64,000 bases of DNA, from contig JASGFI010000002.1 of assembly GCA_047605615.1 (NCBI GenBank), forward strand, positions 1 to 64,000, read 5' to 3'. Source of the DNA: Taibaiella sp047605615 (GTDB taxonomy: Bacteria; Bacteroidota; Bacteroidia; Chitinophagales; Chitinophagaceae). Below the pieces are notes generated by a model. It was not told the origin of the DNA and searched no databases. It saw only the letters and a list, made by a program, of their open reading frames with translations. Positions 18,412 to 26,848 of this stretch are shown here, one piece after another (the first letter of the stretch is position 1; each line of letters starts with the position of its first letter). A program made the position numbers and the translations under genes.

Positions 18412-18446
18412 AAAGAGCATCGACCCCAAAGGGGTCGATGTTCTTT
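18412..18446 (+). terminator. Rho-independent terminator
   Basis: AAAGAGCATCGACCCC and GGGGTCGATGTTCTTT form a 16-bp stem with a three-base loop, followed by GCTTTTG. It lies 22 bases after the stop of the exported protein gene. Confidence 0.85.
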
Positions 18447-18554
18447 GCTTTTGTAGTCAACCAACCGGACACTTACCTACGGGTTTTCGTAAATTCGCGT
18501 AGCAATAAATACACCTCTTTTGTTATAAGGGTACACTAAAACTAAGAAAATATC

Positions 18555-19385
18555 ATGAAACAGTATATTTTGGTTTATACACGCTTTACCGCCATTAGCA
18601 GGAATGCCGTGGAATACGGTTGCGCATTGGCCGCAGACCGCAATTATTCGGTTGTGTTGGTTCATAACTACACGCCGGAAATGAGCTACGCCGCCGATGC
18701 CATAGCCCTTGCCAGCATGCAATACGGCATAGCCGATGCAGAAGAACAATTAGTGGCGGAACACGAACGTGCGAAAACCCTTTTCCCGTCCGTAGATGTT
18801 CAGTATCTATTAACGGTAGGCCAGTATGCCGATGCGGTACAAGCGGCCATGGACAAATATCCCATACATTTTTTGGTAACGGGCGCACCCGAAAGCGGCG
18901 GCGATTTCTGGGCCTTTAACGACACGTTCGTAGATGTAATAAACGACCTGCCGCTACCCGTATTGGTTATACCCATGGCCGTAACTTATCGGGAAGCGGT
19001 CAATATAGGTTTTGCTTGCGACTATGCCACGCCCTTGGATTCCAAACAAATAAAGTTCATAGAACACCTAATGGAAAGCCAAGCCGGCGCACAGTTGCAC
19101 GTTATCCATGTAAGCGTACCCGGCAAGTTAAAGGAACAGGTGCGGCAAGCCAATCAAGAACAATTGGCAACTGCACTTGCGCGGCACAATCCCAAGTTTG
19201 CCAACATTGTCAACAACGAAGTGATAGCTTCTATCATTGGCTATGTGCGCAAGCAAAACATACAATTGCTACTCGTCATTCCGCACAGGCACGGCTTGTG
19301 GTTCAATATATTCAACCAGAGCCACACCCGAAGGCTTACCCGCATCAACCATTTGCCTATCCTCGCCTTGCAAGACACGGAGTAG
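18555..19385 (+). CDS. Universal stress protein with two UspA domains
   Basis: The 276-residue cytoplasmic protein is a tandem of two UspA folds, the normal Bacteroidota arrangement. The first covers residues ~1-140 (MKQYILVYTRFTAISRNAVE, ending LPLPVLVIPMAVTY), the second ~145-276 (NIGFACDYATPLDSKQIKFI, ending INHLPILALQDTE). The second domain has the tail RHGLWFNIFNQSHTRRLTR, a degenerate form of the GxxGxxxxGS nucleotide loop, so ATP binding is uncertain. It is monocistronic. Confidence 0.85.
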   Translation: MKQYILVYTRFTAISRNAVEYGCALAADRNYSVVLVHNYTPEMSYAADAIALASMQYGIADAEEQLVAEHERAKTLFPSVDVQYLLTVGQYADAVQAAMDKYPIHFLVTGAPESGGDFWAFNDTFVDVINDLPLPVLVIPMAVTYREAVNIGFACDYATPLDSKQIKFIEHLMESQAGAQLHVIHVSVPGKLKEQVRQANQEQLATALARHNPKFANIVNNEVIASIIGYVRKQNIQLLLVIPHRHGLWFNIFNQSHTRRLTRINHLPILALQDTE

Positions 19386-19431
19386 CAAGGCGAAGATGTA
19401 CCAGACAACTTTTTGGGGTGATGAAAAACGG

Positions 19432-20559
19432 CTATACCACCGTCAGCAATGCGTAGGTATAGGCAAAACGCGCACTTTCGGGCACCATGATAAATATTTG
19501 TTCGCCTTTCTTCAGTTTCGCTTGGTTAAAAAGCTCTTCCAGCATAAAATAAGGTGAGGCAGAGCCTACGTTGCCCAGTCTGTCGAGGTTGGTGTACCAA
19601 GCACTTTCGGGTATCGTCAAATTGCGCAAGGCCAGTTCTTCCTTTATTTTTTTTCGGAAAAATTCGGACGACAGGTGCGGCAAAAACCAATCGACCTTGC
19701 TGGATTCCCAACCGCGTTTCTTGATTATTTTCTCCAGAAAATCTACGCCTCTCGGCACTATGTTTTCGCCCAACAGACGGGTATCTTGCTTTATGGAAAA
19801 AACGCTTTGTGACAGCCATTCGTTAGTGGGCAAATCGTTGTAACCAACCAAGTCGCTGCCGTTCTTTACGCTACCGGCGTACATGCAGGTTTCGAGTTGG
19901 TGCGCAAACGAGGTAATTTCCACCCATTCCACTTTCAGCGAAAGGCCGTTGGCATTGGGTTTGTCTTCAAAAAAGGCAGCACCGGCGCCATCGCTCAGCA
20001 TCCAGCGCAGGAAATCTTTCTCAAATGCTATGTAGCCGTTTTCTTCTATCTCCTTTACCTTGTCTATCTCGGCCTCAAATTTATCTGCCGTAAGGAATTT
20101 GCTCATCCTTTCGGAACCCGTGGCCACCGCATTGCGTACGTCGCCACTGCCTACGGAAAGCCAAGCGAGCTTGAAAGCATTCATGCCCGAGTTGCAGGCA
20201 CCCGAAAAGGAATAGGTTTCCATGGGGTGGCTGCCCAGTATGCCATGCACCATGGAAGCGTGCGAGGGCAAGGTTTGGTCGGGAGAGGTGGTGCCGCAAG
20301 CCAGTAGTTCCAATGCTTCAATGTTGGCATTGGGAAACAAGATTTTTACTGCTTCGGCGGTCAGCTCGGCATTGGAATATGTTTTTTTGCCTTCCGCAAA
20401 AGCGTAGTAGCGGGTTTTGATGCCGTTGTTGCGCAATATGAGCGGCCTCACTTTAGACGGCTTATTACCTACAAATCCCAAAACTGCCTCCATCTCGTCG
20501 TTGTCAATGGGTTCGTAGGGCAGAAACTTGGATAGGCGGGTAATGTAAACGTTTTGCAT
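19432..20559 (-). CDS. StlD/DarB-type beta-ketoacyl-ACP synthase III
   Basis: The 375-residue product (from the ATG at 20559; an ATG at 20574 adds five residues) is a thiolase-fold ketosynthase of the KAS III class. The catalytic Cys is in YSFSGACNSGMNAFKLAW, the His in WFLPHLSSEFF and the Asn in LDRLGNVGSASPYFMLEE. The N-terminus MQNVYITRLSKFLPYEPIDN resembles the DarB/StlD group that makes dialkylresorcinols and cyclohexanediones, building blocks of flexirubin-type pigments. No other pigment gene lies next to it, so the product is not certain; ordinary FabH-like chain initiation is an alternative. Confidence 0.75.
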   Translation of the reverse strand: MQNVYITRLSKFLPYEPIDNDEMEAVLGFVGNKPSKVRPLILRNNGIKTRYYAFAEGKKTYSNAELTAEAVKILFPNANIEALELLACGTTSPDQTLPSHASMVHGILGSHPMETYSFSGACNSGMNAFKLAWLSVGSGDVRNAVATGSERMSKFLTADKFEAEIDKVKEIEENGYIAFEKDFLRWMLSDGAGAAFFEDKPNANGLSLKVEWVEITSFAHQLETCMYAGSVKNGSDLVGYNDLPTNEWLSQSVFSIKQDTRLLGENIVPRGVDFLEKIIKKRGWESSKVDWFLPHLSSEFFRKKIKEELALRNLTIPESAWYTNLDRLGNVGSASPYFMLEELFNQAKLKKGEQIFIMVPESARFAYTYALLTVV

Positions 20560-20900
20560 TATGGGTATCGTCACCTTTTCTTTGTTAGGTTAACTTTTCG
20601 TTGCAAGCAACACTACGAGCAACGTCTATTTGTTTGTTGAAAAGAAAGGGCGGCAAAGATAAGACAATATGAACAGCTTGAATTATGTGGCGAAAAAGAT
20701 GGGGGCAAAATGCACCCGATTGTTCAATTCCCGAAAGCGACACACCGTATTTTGCCCAGTAGGACTGCTGCCGCAAAAAGCAAGTGCCATTTCTTGCCAT
20801 GACCGACCCGCAACCATGGCCCAACATCCATTTTGGTTGGTGCCGAGGCGACAAGTTCGACACAGCTACAATTTTCCGGCATCGACAATCAAGCGATTCT

Positions 20901-22133
20901 TTACGCCAGCATCGCCACGCTTTTTTCTACCCCGGTTTTCAGTTTGTCTATTTCTTCCTTGGTGTTGTATAGGGCAAATGATGCGCGTACCGTGCCCGGT
21001 ATGTGGTAATAGTCCATGATGGGCTGGCAGCAATGGTGGCCCGTGCGTACCGCTATGCTTTGCTTGTCCAATATTTCGCCCAGGTCGAAGGGATGCACAT
21101 TGCCCACCAGGAAAGAAACCGTGGCCGCCCTATTTTTGGGTTCGCCTATAAAGCGTAGGGCAGGTATGGTTTGCAGTTCCTGTACGGCATATAGGGTCAG
21201 CTCGTGTTCGTGGTTTATTATGTTGTCCAAACCTACGCTGTTTACATAATCCAATGCCGCACCCAAGCCTATGGCACCACTAATATCGGGTGTGCCGGCC
21301 TCGAATTTGAAAGGCAAGTCGGCCCAGGTGGCACCTTGGAAAGTAACTTGTTTGATCATGGAGCCGCCACCTTGGTAAGGGGGCATTTGTTCCAGCCATT
21401 TTTCCTTTCCGTACAATACGCCTATGCCCGTGGGGCCATATATTTTGTGTCCCGAAAACACCAGGAAGTCCACATCCAGGGCTTGTACGTCCACATGGGT
21501 ATGTTGTATGGCCTGCGCCGCGTCCACCAGTATGGGTACATTGTGTTTGTGGGCAGTGGTTATGATGCTGGCCACCGGGTTTACGGTGCCAAGCGTGTTG
21601 CTTACCCAGGTTACGGCCAATAATCGTGTGCGTTCTGTTATCAGGCTGTCTATATCGTCAAGTATCAAATCGCCGTTGGCATCCATGGGTATTGCTTTCA
21701 GCGTAGCGCCGCGGTCTTGGCAGGCTATTTGCCAAGGCACTATGTTGCTATGGTGTTCCATGGCCGAAACGATTATTTCGTCGCCTTCGCCAACAAATTT
21801 CTTACAGAAAGACGATGCTGCCAGGTTGATGCTTTCGGTGGTGCCTCGGGTAAATATTATTTCGTAGTCGTGGGCGGCGTTGACGAATTTTGCCACGGTA
21901 TGCCTTGCCGCTTCTTGTGCATCGGTAGCCACTTGGCTAAGGTAGTGTACGCCACGGTGCACATTGGCATTATATTCTTTGTAGTATTTGTCCAATGCGT
22001 CCAGCACGGCTATGGGCTTTTGGGTGGTGGCGCCGTTATCGAGGTACACAAGCGGCCGGCCATACACCGTGCGTTGCAGTATGGGGAAGTCGGCCCTGAT
22101 TTTTGCTATGTCAAAATTTGGTAGGTCGTTCAT
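20901..22133 (-). CDS. sufS: SufS-family cysteine desulfurase
   Basis: A PLP-dependent class V aminotransferase-fold enzyme that removes sulfur from cysteine for Fe-S cluster assembly. The PLP lysine is in FLVFSGHKIYGPTGIGVLYG and the catalytic cysteine is in AVRTGHHCCQPIMDYY, the SufS (group II) pattern. The start at 22133 (MNDLPNFDIAKIRADFP) matches the family; an upstream ATG at 22148 lies inside a 93-bp repeat. The product is 410 residues, the normal size. It stands alone, 11 kb from sufB, with no sufC, D or U beside it. The 341 bases downstream (20560-20900) hold nothing recognisable. Confidence 0.93.
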   Translation of the reverse strand: MNDLPNFDIAKIRADFPILQRTVYGRPLVYLDNGATTQKPIAVLDALDKYYKEYNANVHRGVHYLSQVATDAQEAARHTVAKFVNAAHDYEIIFTRGTTESINLAASSFCKKFVGEGDEIIVSAMEHHSNIVPWQIACQDRGATLKAIPMDANGDLILDDIDSLITERTRLLAVTWVSNTLGTVNPVASIITTAHKHNVPILVDAAQAIQHTHVDVQALDVDFLVFSGHKIYGPTGIGVLYGKEKWLEQMPPYQGGGSMIKQVTFQGATWADLPFKFEAGTPDISGAIGLGAALDYVNSVGLDNIINHEHELTLYAVQELQTIPALRFIGEPKNRAATVSFLVGNVHPFDLGEILDKQSIAVRTGHHCCQPIMDYYHIPGTVRASFALYNTKEEIDKLKTGVEKSVAMLA

Positions 22134-22139
22134 GTTTGG

Positions 22140-22232
22140 ATGCGGCATATTGCGAAACGCTTTAGTACGGCGGCGTTTCGTGGTGCGGCAAAGTTAGGCA
22201 AAAGCAGGCGGGAATAGTAACTTGCGGCACTT
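22140..22232. repeat. 93-bp direct repeat DR1, left copy (sufS leader)
   Basis: This 93-bp stretch, the leader of sufS, is repeated at 26727-26819 with only three substitutions. It contains a hairpin CGAAACGC...GCGTTTCG and the sufS -7 box. The two copies directly bracket the 4.5-kb accessory island, each abutting a family-B element on its inner side. The right copy sits just upstream of the glycosyltransferase gene, so the ancestral locus was probably sufS and the glycosyltransferase divergent across this segment. Confidence 0.85.
22189..22196 (-). promoter_or_regulatory. Putative sufS promoter -7 box (TAACTTTG)
   Basis: TAACTTTG on the minus strand fits TAnnTTTG, 56 bases before the sufS start. 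In the duplicated copy at 26727-26819 the box reads TAACCTTG, which suggests that the sufS copy is the functional one. Confidence 0.5.
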
Positions 22233-22383
22233 CAGACTTGTGATTAAAAATGTGAAGTATCCAACTTCATCGCTTGCATTTTTTTATTTCTACAAAAGTA
22301 TAATTTCATGGAACAAAATCAAGTCGGAAACTTGAAAATTAGCTATCACAAGTTACGCGCTTTGCTACACTTGCGAGAGCGGA
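22233..22383. mobile_element. Family-B element, copy 1 (left end truncated)
   Basis: It matches the 174-bp family-B elements at 24158-24330 and 26553-26726 from about their base 25 onward (CAAAAGTATAATTTCATGGA, AACAAAATCAAGTCGGAAAC, ending ACACTTGCGAGAGCGGA). The first ~24 bases, including the left terminal repeat TCCGCTCTCGCA, are missing exactly where DR1 begins. Confidence 0.75.
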
Positions 22384-22471
22384 AAAACGGTCGGAATTTG
22401 GAAATTCGATTTGTTCTTATTTACTTCGCGCCCTCAATTTATTTCCTTTACATTTTAAATGTTTCAATTAC

Positions 22472-23229
22472 ATGAGAAGAAATGTCACTATTTTGTTGAC
22501 CACATTTGGGTTTATTGCAATTTGCGCAACCGCATTTGTTGCTTGTAAAAAAGAGCAATCCTTGTCTGCCCCACCTGCACAGGCTGCGCAGGTGCAAACC
22601 ATGTCCTCTGCCGCGCCTTCATCCGGCATCGGCGTAAGTACAAGAGGGTTTTTGGTATTCAATTCTACTGCCGATGTTGACAACTACGTGTCGTTTCTTT
22701 TGGCAAGTACTTTGGTACTTTGGCCGAGGTAAAAACTTATCATAATTCGATTGGGTTTACCAGCCTTGCAGACAGTAAATATGACGACTTGGACGAAGGC
22801 ACTTTGGTAACTGAGGCGCAATTGAAGGATTTCATGCTCGATGCACATAGTTTGGTGCAAGTGGCGGGTACATTGTTTCACGTATCGGACGACAGCATGT
22901 ACCTGCTAACGTTGCAAGCTGCTGCCCTCACCGATGACACCTATGCCAGCATAGCCGCCGGAACATTCGATGCTGAGTTCATGAACCGTTTTGCCACAGG
23001 TCTTGAGCGAGATGAAACCTTTGGCTTATTTTCAACAATTGCCGCAAATCCTTCAGGTATTGATGAAGTATGGCCCGGCGGTGCTGCCGTTACAATGAAA
23101 TTTTGGGGATGGGGAGATTGGACATGCCAACCTTGTGATGATACCGGATATCAAGTCTGTACTCGCATCTATTATGTTTTGTGGATGAGAAATGATTTTC
23201 AGCAGATTACAAAACCATGTGTGTATTAG
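22472..23229 (+). pseudogene. Exported lipoprotein with one frameshift
   Basis: The product begins MRRNVTILLTTFGFIAICAT with a lipobox ending FVAC, then KKEQ. At 22693-22701 the coding reading moves from frame A (VDNYVSF) to frame B (GKYFGTLAEVKTYHNSIGFT), which needs one more T in the TTTT run; the second part runs to 23229. The mature protein is about 230 residues and ends in a Trp/Cys-rich tail (KFWGWGDWTCQPCDDTGYQV). Residues VQTMSS after the lipid cysteine also occur in the small lipoprotein at 30040-30525. The family is not recognised. It lies just inside the left family-B copy. Confidence 0.6.
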
Positions 23230-23336
23230 TATGAAAAGATTGGGTTTAATGCCTGATAAATTCTAAAGGGTTAGGACACATACATTTCGGTTTATCCCGC
23301 TTAATTCGGAATTGTTTAGCTAATCTATTTCAAAAG

Positions 23337-23372
23337 ACCAACCGGCAGACTTGATTAAGTCTGCCGGTTGGT
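23337..23372 (+). terminator. Rho-independent terminator
   Basis: ACCAACCGGCAGACTT and its exact inverse form a 16-bp perfect stem with a GATT loop, about 108 bases after the lipoprotein stop and before the next gene of the island. Confidence 0.8.
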
Positions 23373-23402
23373 TATATATAATATATTTACTTTAAAAATA
23401 TT

Positions 23403-24098
23403 ATGATTAACACAAAATCACATAAATTCATGTTTATTTTTTTGGCTATTGTTTTTTTGGGTAAAACTTATAGCTTTTGTCAAATCAACGACTCCTCTAT
23501 CATTCCTAAGGAAATGGATGAAGTAGTTGTTAAAGCAAGGGGTAAAAAAGGTAACCCAACATACAAGGTATTTAGTCTGACGGCTAAACGCAATATTTAT
23601 TTAAGAGCTATAGACTCCGGTGGTTTTATAGGCTGTTTTATACCCTGCACTGCCAAAGAAGCATTGACAGTGGCAGACATTAAATATCCGTTGGGTATGA
23701 TGGGCATGGACAAAAGTTTAGACATAAACACGTTTATTGTCTTGAAATACGCCGATGGCAGCGACAGCACCATCCATGTTAAACCTTGGGAGCGGAAGTA
23801 TGAAAAAAATGAGGAAACGCTTAGCATCGACAATAATCTGATTTTGCAAAAATCAATTTTGGGGTTCTACGTTTTTTTGCAGATAAACGAAAAAGTCAAT
23901 CCTAAATATTATTACTTTTTAACCTTCAATAAAAAATACAAGTCTAAATTGACTTATACCTACAATAAGGCCCATAAAATAGTATTGTACGACCCAACTT
24001 TGGATTTACTGCCAGATAAATCATGGCAGTACGAATTGCTAATGAAAAATGCAGAGAGGTACAATTGGGCAGTAGAAGTACGCTATTCGGCAAAGTAA
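23403..24098 (+). CDS. Exported hypothetical protein of accessory island 1
   Basis: The 231-residue product has a signal peptide (FMFIFLAIVFLGKTYSFCQ). It continues with MDEVVVKARGKKGNPTYKV, which resembles the box that follows carboxypeptidase-like regions in TonB-linked proteins (LDEVVV). The rest is beta-rich with Tyr/Lys-rich stretches (KYYYFLTFNKKYKSKLTYTY). I do not recognise a family. It is separated from the preceding lipoprotein gene by a terminator and ends 59 bases before the family-B copy at 24158. Base composition is AT-richer than the flanking core genes, consistent with transfer. Confidence 0.6.
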   Translation: MINTKSHKFMFIFLAIVFLGKTYSFCQINDSSIIPKEMDEVVVKARGKKGNPTYKVFSLTAKRNIYLRAIDSGGFIGCFIPCTAKEALTVADIKYPLGMMGMDKSLDINTFIVLKYADGSDSTIHVKPWERKYEKNEETLSIDNNLILQKSILGFYVFLQINEKVNPKYYYFLTFNKKYKSKLTYTYNKAHKIVLYDPTLDLLPDKSWQYELLMKNAERYNWAVEVRYSAK

Positions 24099-24157
24099 CG
24101 CAGAGGTAGTGGGGTACGCGCTACGGCAATATCGCCGTCTATTGTCAAAAAATCCGC

Positions 24158-24330
24158 TCCGCTCTCGCATTCTTGCGCAGCAGATTTGTGAGAATAATTC
24201 TTGGTTTCCTAAATCATCACTTGCATACATTTTTTGCCCCTCCAAAAGTATAACTTCATGGAACAAATCAAGTCGGAAACTTGAAAATTAGCTATCACAA
24301 GTTACGCTTCGCTACACTTGCGAGAGCGGA
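24158..24330. mobile_element. Family-B MITE-like element, copy 2
   Basis: The 173-bp unit starts TCCGCTCTCGCA and ends with its exact inverse TGCGAGAGCGGA. Inner segments TTTGTGAGAATAATT and AATTAGCTATCACAAG also pair, so the unit can fold into one long interrupted stem. It is about 97% identical to 26553-26726. On the right it cuts into an IS1-type transposase start (24331-24431). Confidence 0.8.
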
Positions 24331-24431
24331 TAACCATACTTGCAGTTTTTGCACCGATAGCGGGGACGACCGCCTATGTTGCCATTTTTTACCCGTTCCG
24401 CACTTTTGCATTTTGGACAATATTCTATCAT
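24312..24431 (-). pseudogene. IS1-type transposase N-terminal zinc-ribbon fragment
   Basis: The minus-strand frame from the ATG at 24431 reads MIEYCPKCKSAERVKNGNIG, then GRPRYRCKNCKYGY, after which the family-B sequence gives a stop. The CPKC...CKNC pair with the KNG...RYRC spacing is the N-terminal zinc ribbon of IS1-type (InsA-like) transposases. Only ~34 native residues remain, so it is not functional. The break coincides with the family-B right end at 24330, which means B inserted into, or recombined at, the transposase gene. I found no other transposase sequence in the window. Confidence 0.65.
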
Positions 24432-24565
24432 GATATTTTTTTGCGAAGACAATAAATAATATCATTATTTAGACACTAATGCCTGATATTTAATTCGCTT
24501 ATTATAGTGGTCTTTTCAGGTCGCCAGCATGGTGTACTTTTTGGCAAAACGACAATTGCATTTGG

Positions 24566-26038
24566 TTATGGTCGAGCATTTTCAAGAATGTTCATCGGAT
24601 AGCCCCTTAGAACACCACCACTATCTTCTATTGATAAAACCTGCTTGTCTTTGTCGTAAAGTATGACAGGGTAATCATGGATGCTCAAATGAAGGATATT
24701 TAGGTTTATTGAATTTGTTAGCTGCATGGATGGCATGTCTATTACATTTAAGTAGTATGTTTTTTCTGTTTTAGAAATTATATATATGTTATTGCTTATT
24801 TTGTCATTAAATAAATAAATATTTTCTACAGGTAAAAAAGTTTCGCCATCCCCAAGTTTTCTTAACAAACCGGGATTAAGGATACTGTAATCAATGTTGT
24901 ATTGCGGCGAAAAATCGTAGTCGGTGTTATTGCTTAAATTGGAAATGGTAGAACCCGTAAGCGGCACAAGAAACGGGTAATCCATAACTCTTAAAGTTGG
25001 CAAAAGAGAGTATCCTATTTTGCTGCTAAAGAAAATTTCGGGATATTGGTTCAATAGTTGTTTTTCAAAAAATAGTCTGTTTTTCCTTAGTTTAAATATA
25101 GCGATATATCGACGATTCTCTGCGACTTTTTGCCAATTCGAAGGATAGTAGGTAAACAAAAAAGTTGTATCATTTAGTACTACGAATGACGTAGCGGGAA
25201 ACGAAAACGAACCCATGGTGTCCAATTTATTTATTGTTACAATAGGTATATATTCTTTTTCTCCGTCCAAATTCTGTTTTACCAATGTATAGCTTTTTGA
25301 CAATACCCCCTTGAGGCCCATTTTTGCTTCTTCCTCATTGGGTGTCATTATGATAGGGGTACTTATGGTAAAATAAAAGGCATCATTGTAAACGTATTTA
25401 CCCGATAAGGTAGATTTCATCATATCCTTTTGAACTATATTGTCTTGTAACGAATGATTAGTTTTGTCATAAAATGATGGATTAATTTTAATTTGCGACA
25501 GAATACAGTTCTTGTGTACAACGCTGTCTAATTTGAATTGGTATGTATCATTTCCTCTTTTGAAGGACAGGGAAGATGTGAAAAAGTTCTCAGATATTAG
25601 CCATCCATTTAGAAAATATTGGTACAATGGACGTGAGGTTTTTGTAACAACATTTGTTTTTAACAAGGTTTCAATGGCCAACATATCATCAGCCTCCAGC
25701 GTATTAATTGACTTTTTAAATGTAATCTCCCCAGTTGGGGAACATAGGGCTATCGAGCTTACATGGCAGTTAATTAAATTGTAATACTTGTCGCTATATA
25801 CGGGATTGAAATTCTTATATGCCGAAAATGTATAGCGTATTTCGGTACTATCATGCTCAAAAGCTTGGGGGAAAACGTAAAAAACTGGAATGGTATCCAA
25901 TTTATGCAAAAATCCCTCGAATATTTTTTGGCACTTTATACAATCATTTGGAAACAGTGTTACCAATAAACTTTGTCCGATTGAATTTTGTACAGAGAAG
26001 CCTATTAGAATTAATAGTGTAATTATGGATTTACCCAT
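24566..26038 (-). CDS. Exported protein with N-terminal CxxC domain and propeller-like body
   Basis: The 490-residue product has a signal peptide (IITLLILIGFSVQNSIGQ) followed by SLLVTLFPNDCIKCQKIFEG, a CxxC element in a thioredoxin-like context, with PVFYVFP a few residues later. The remaining ~350 residues alternate short beta segments (VVLNDTTFLFTYYPSNW, VENIYLFNDKISNNIYIISK), consistent with a beta-propeller. The CxxC part resembles the separate 128-residue protein at 28454-28840 (ANCFSCESVMV...VLFVFPK), which sits next to a separate propeller-like gene. The gene therefore looks like a fused form of that pair. Family not recognised. Confidence 0.6.
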   Translation of the reverse strand: MGKSIITLLILIGFSVQNSIGQSLLVTLFPNDCIKCQKIFEGFLHKLDTIPVFYVFPQAFEHDSTEIRYTFSAYKNFNPVYSDKYYNLINCHVSSIALCSPTGEITFKKSINTLEADDMLAIETLLKTNVVTKTSRPLYQYFLNGWLISENFFTSSLSFKRGNDTYQFKLDSVVHKNCILSQIKINPSFYDKTNHSLQDNIVQKDMMKSTLSGKYVYNDAFYFTISTPIIMTPNEEEAKMGLKGVLSKSYTLVKQNLDGEKEYIPIVTINKLDTMGSFSFPATSFVVLNDTTFLFTYYPSNWQKVAENRRYIAIFKLRKNRLFFEKQLLNQYPEIFFSSKIGYSLLPTLRVMDYPFLVPLTGSTISNLSNNTDYDFSPQYNIDYSILNPGLLRKLGDGETFLPVENIYLFNDKISNNIYIISKTEKTYYLNVIDMPSMQLTNSINLNILHLSIHDYPVILYDKDKQVLSIEDSGGVLRGYPMNILENARP

Positions 26039-26138
26039 TGGATAGAAGCGTTGAATCTAAGTTTGGAAATAAAAAGGTTGTTCAATTACACATGAACAAC
26101 CTCTTGTTTTATGAAAATAACGTACGTTATGTAATTTC

Positions 26139-26465
26139 TTATTCCCCTTCTGTCTTCTCAAGCTGAGTAGCACTCATCGAGCCGTCCTCTAGTTCTTCTT
26201 TGATGCCGGGCAGGTCGTCATTGGGGACAGTAGCAGAATATAAAGCCCATTCGCTCCCATCCGAAGCTCTAAAATACACGCCTCCACCAGGTAAAGTGGC
26301 ACCCAGCACACCGCAAAGACCACCGCCGTCACAATGCAATGTGTACCAACCACCGCCATTGCTCTCGCTAGAAAAAGCACCACGAACCCCGAATTGGGCG
26401 TTAGCGTGGGTCGCCATAAGACTGGCACAGCAAGCAACACCAATTGCTAAAATCATTTTTCTCAT
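26139..26465 (-). CDS. Small exported Gly/Cys-rich protein
   Basis: From the ATG at 26465 (twelve codons into the open frame) the 108-residue product has a clean signal peptide, MRKMILAIGVACCASLMATH ending ANA-Q. The mature part is Gly-rich with two cysteines (YTLHCDGGGLCGVLGAT) and an acidic tail. It lies upstream of, and in the same direction as, the CxxC/propeller gene, 100 bases apart, so the two probably form one transcription unit. Similar small exported proteins sit beside propeller genes in many Bacteroidota; the function is unknown. Confidence 0.6.
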   Translation of the reverse strand: MRKMILAIGVACCASLMATHANAQFGVRGAFSSESNGGGWYTLHCDGGGLCGVLGATLPGGGVYFRASDGSEWALYSATVPNDDLPGIKEELEDGSMSATQLEKTEGE

Positions 26466-26552
26466 TGTAAACTTACGTTTTAATATGTTTACAAAGCGCA
26501 AATCTAAATAGAAAATTTTAAATAGAAAAGTTTAGTTTGTTGCTACATTAAT

Positions 26553-26726
26553 TCCGCTCTCGCATTCTTGCGCAGCAGATTTGTGAGAATAATTCTTGGT
26601 TTCCTAAATCATCACTTGCATACATTTTTTGCCCCTCCAAAAGTATAATTTCATGGAACAAAATCAAGTCGGAGACTTGAAAATTAGCTCTCACAAGTTA
26701 CGCTTCGCTACACTTGCGAGAGCGGA
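26553..26726. mobile_element. Family-B MITE-like element, copy 3
   Basis: The 174-bp unit starts TCCGCTCTCGCA and ends TGCGAGAGCGGA, the same orientation as copies 1 and 2. It contains the small hairpin CAAGTCGGAGACTTG. Its right end abuts the 93-bp direct repeat DR1 at 26727 without spacer. Confidence 0.8.
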
Positions 26727-26819
26727 ATGCGGCATATTGCGAAACGCTTTAGTGCGGCGGCGTTTCGTGGTGCGGCAAGGTTAGGCAAAAGCAGGCGGGA
26801 ATTGTAACTTGCGGCACTT
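26727..26819. repeat. 93-bp direct repeat DR1, right copy
   Basis: Matches 22140-22232 at 90 of 93 positions in the same orientation. It starts with ATGCGGCATATTGCGAAACG and ends CTTGCGGCACTT, 29 bases before the glycosyltransferase start. With the left copy it encloses the three family-B elements and four cargo genes. Confidence 0.85.
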
Positions 26820-26848
26820 AAGGCCACATACCTATTGTTTATCGAGCT

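Noticed and set aside
20585..20863. 92-aa minus-strand frame between KAS III and sufS
   Set aside because: No recognisable motif, unusual composition, and no promoter or terminator support.
22233..26726. Family-B elements as integron attC sites with cassette genes
   Set aside because: No GTTRRRY/RYYYAAC core was found, the cargo genes lie in both orientations, and no integron integrase is present. The unit also has perfect 12-bp terminal inverted repeats, as MITEs do.
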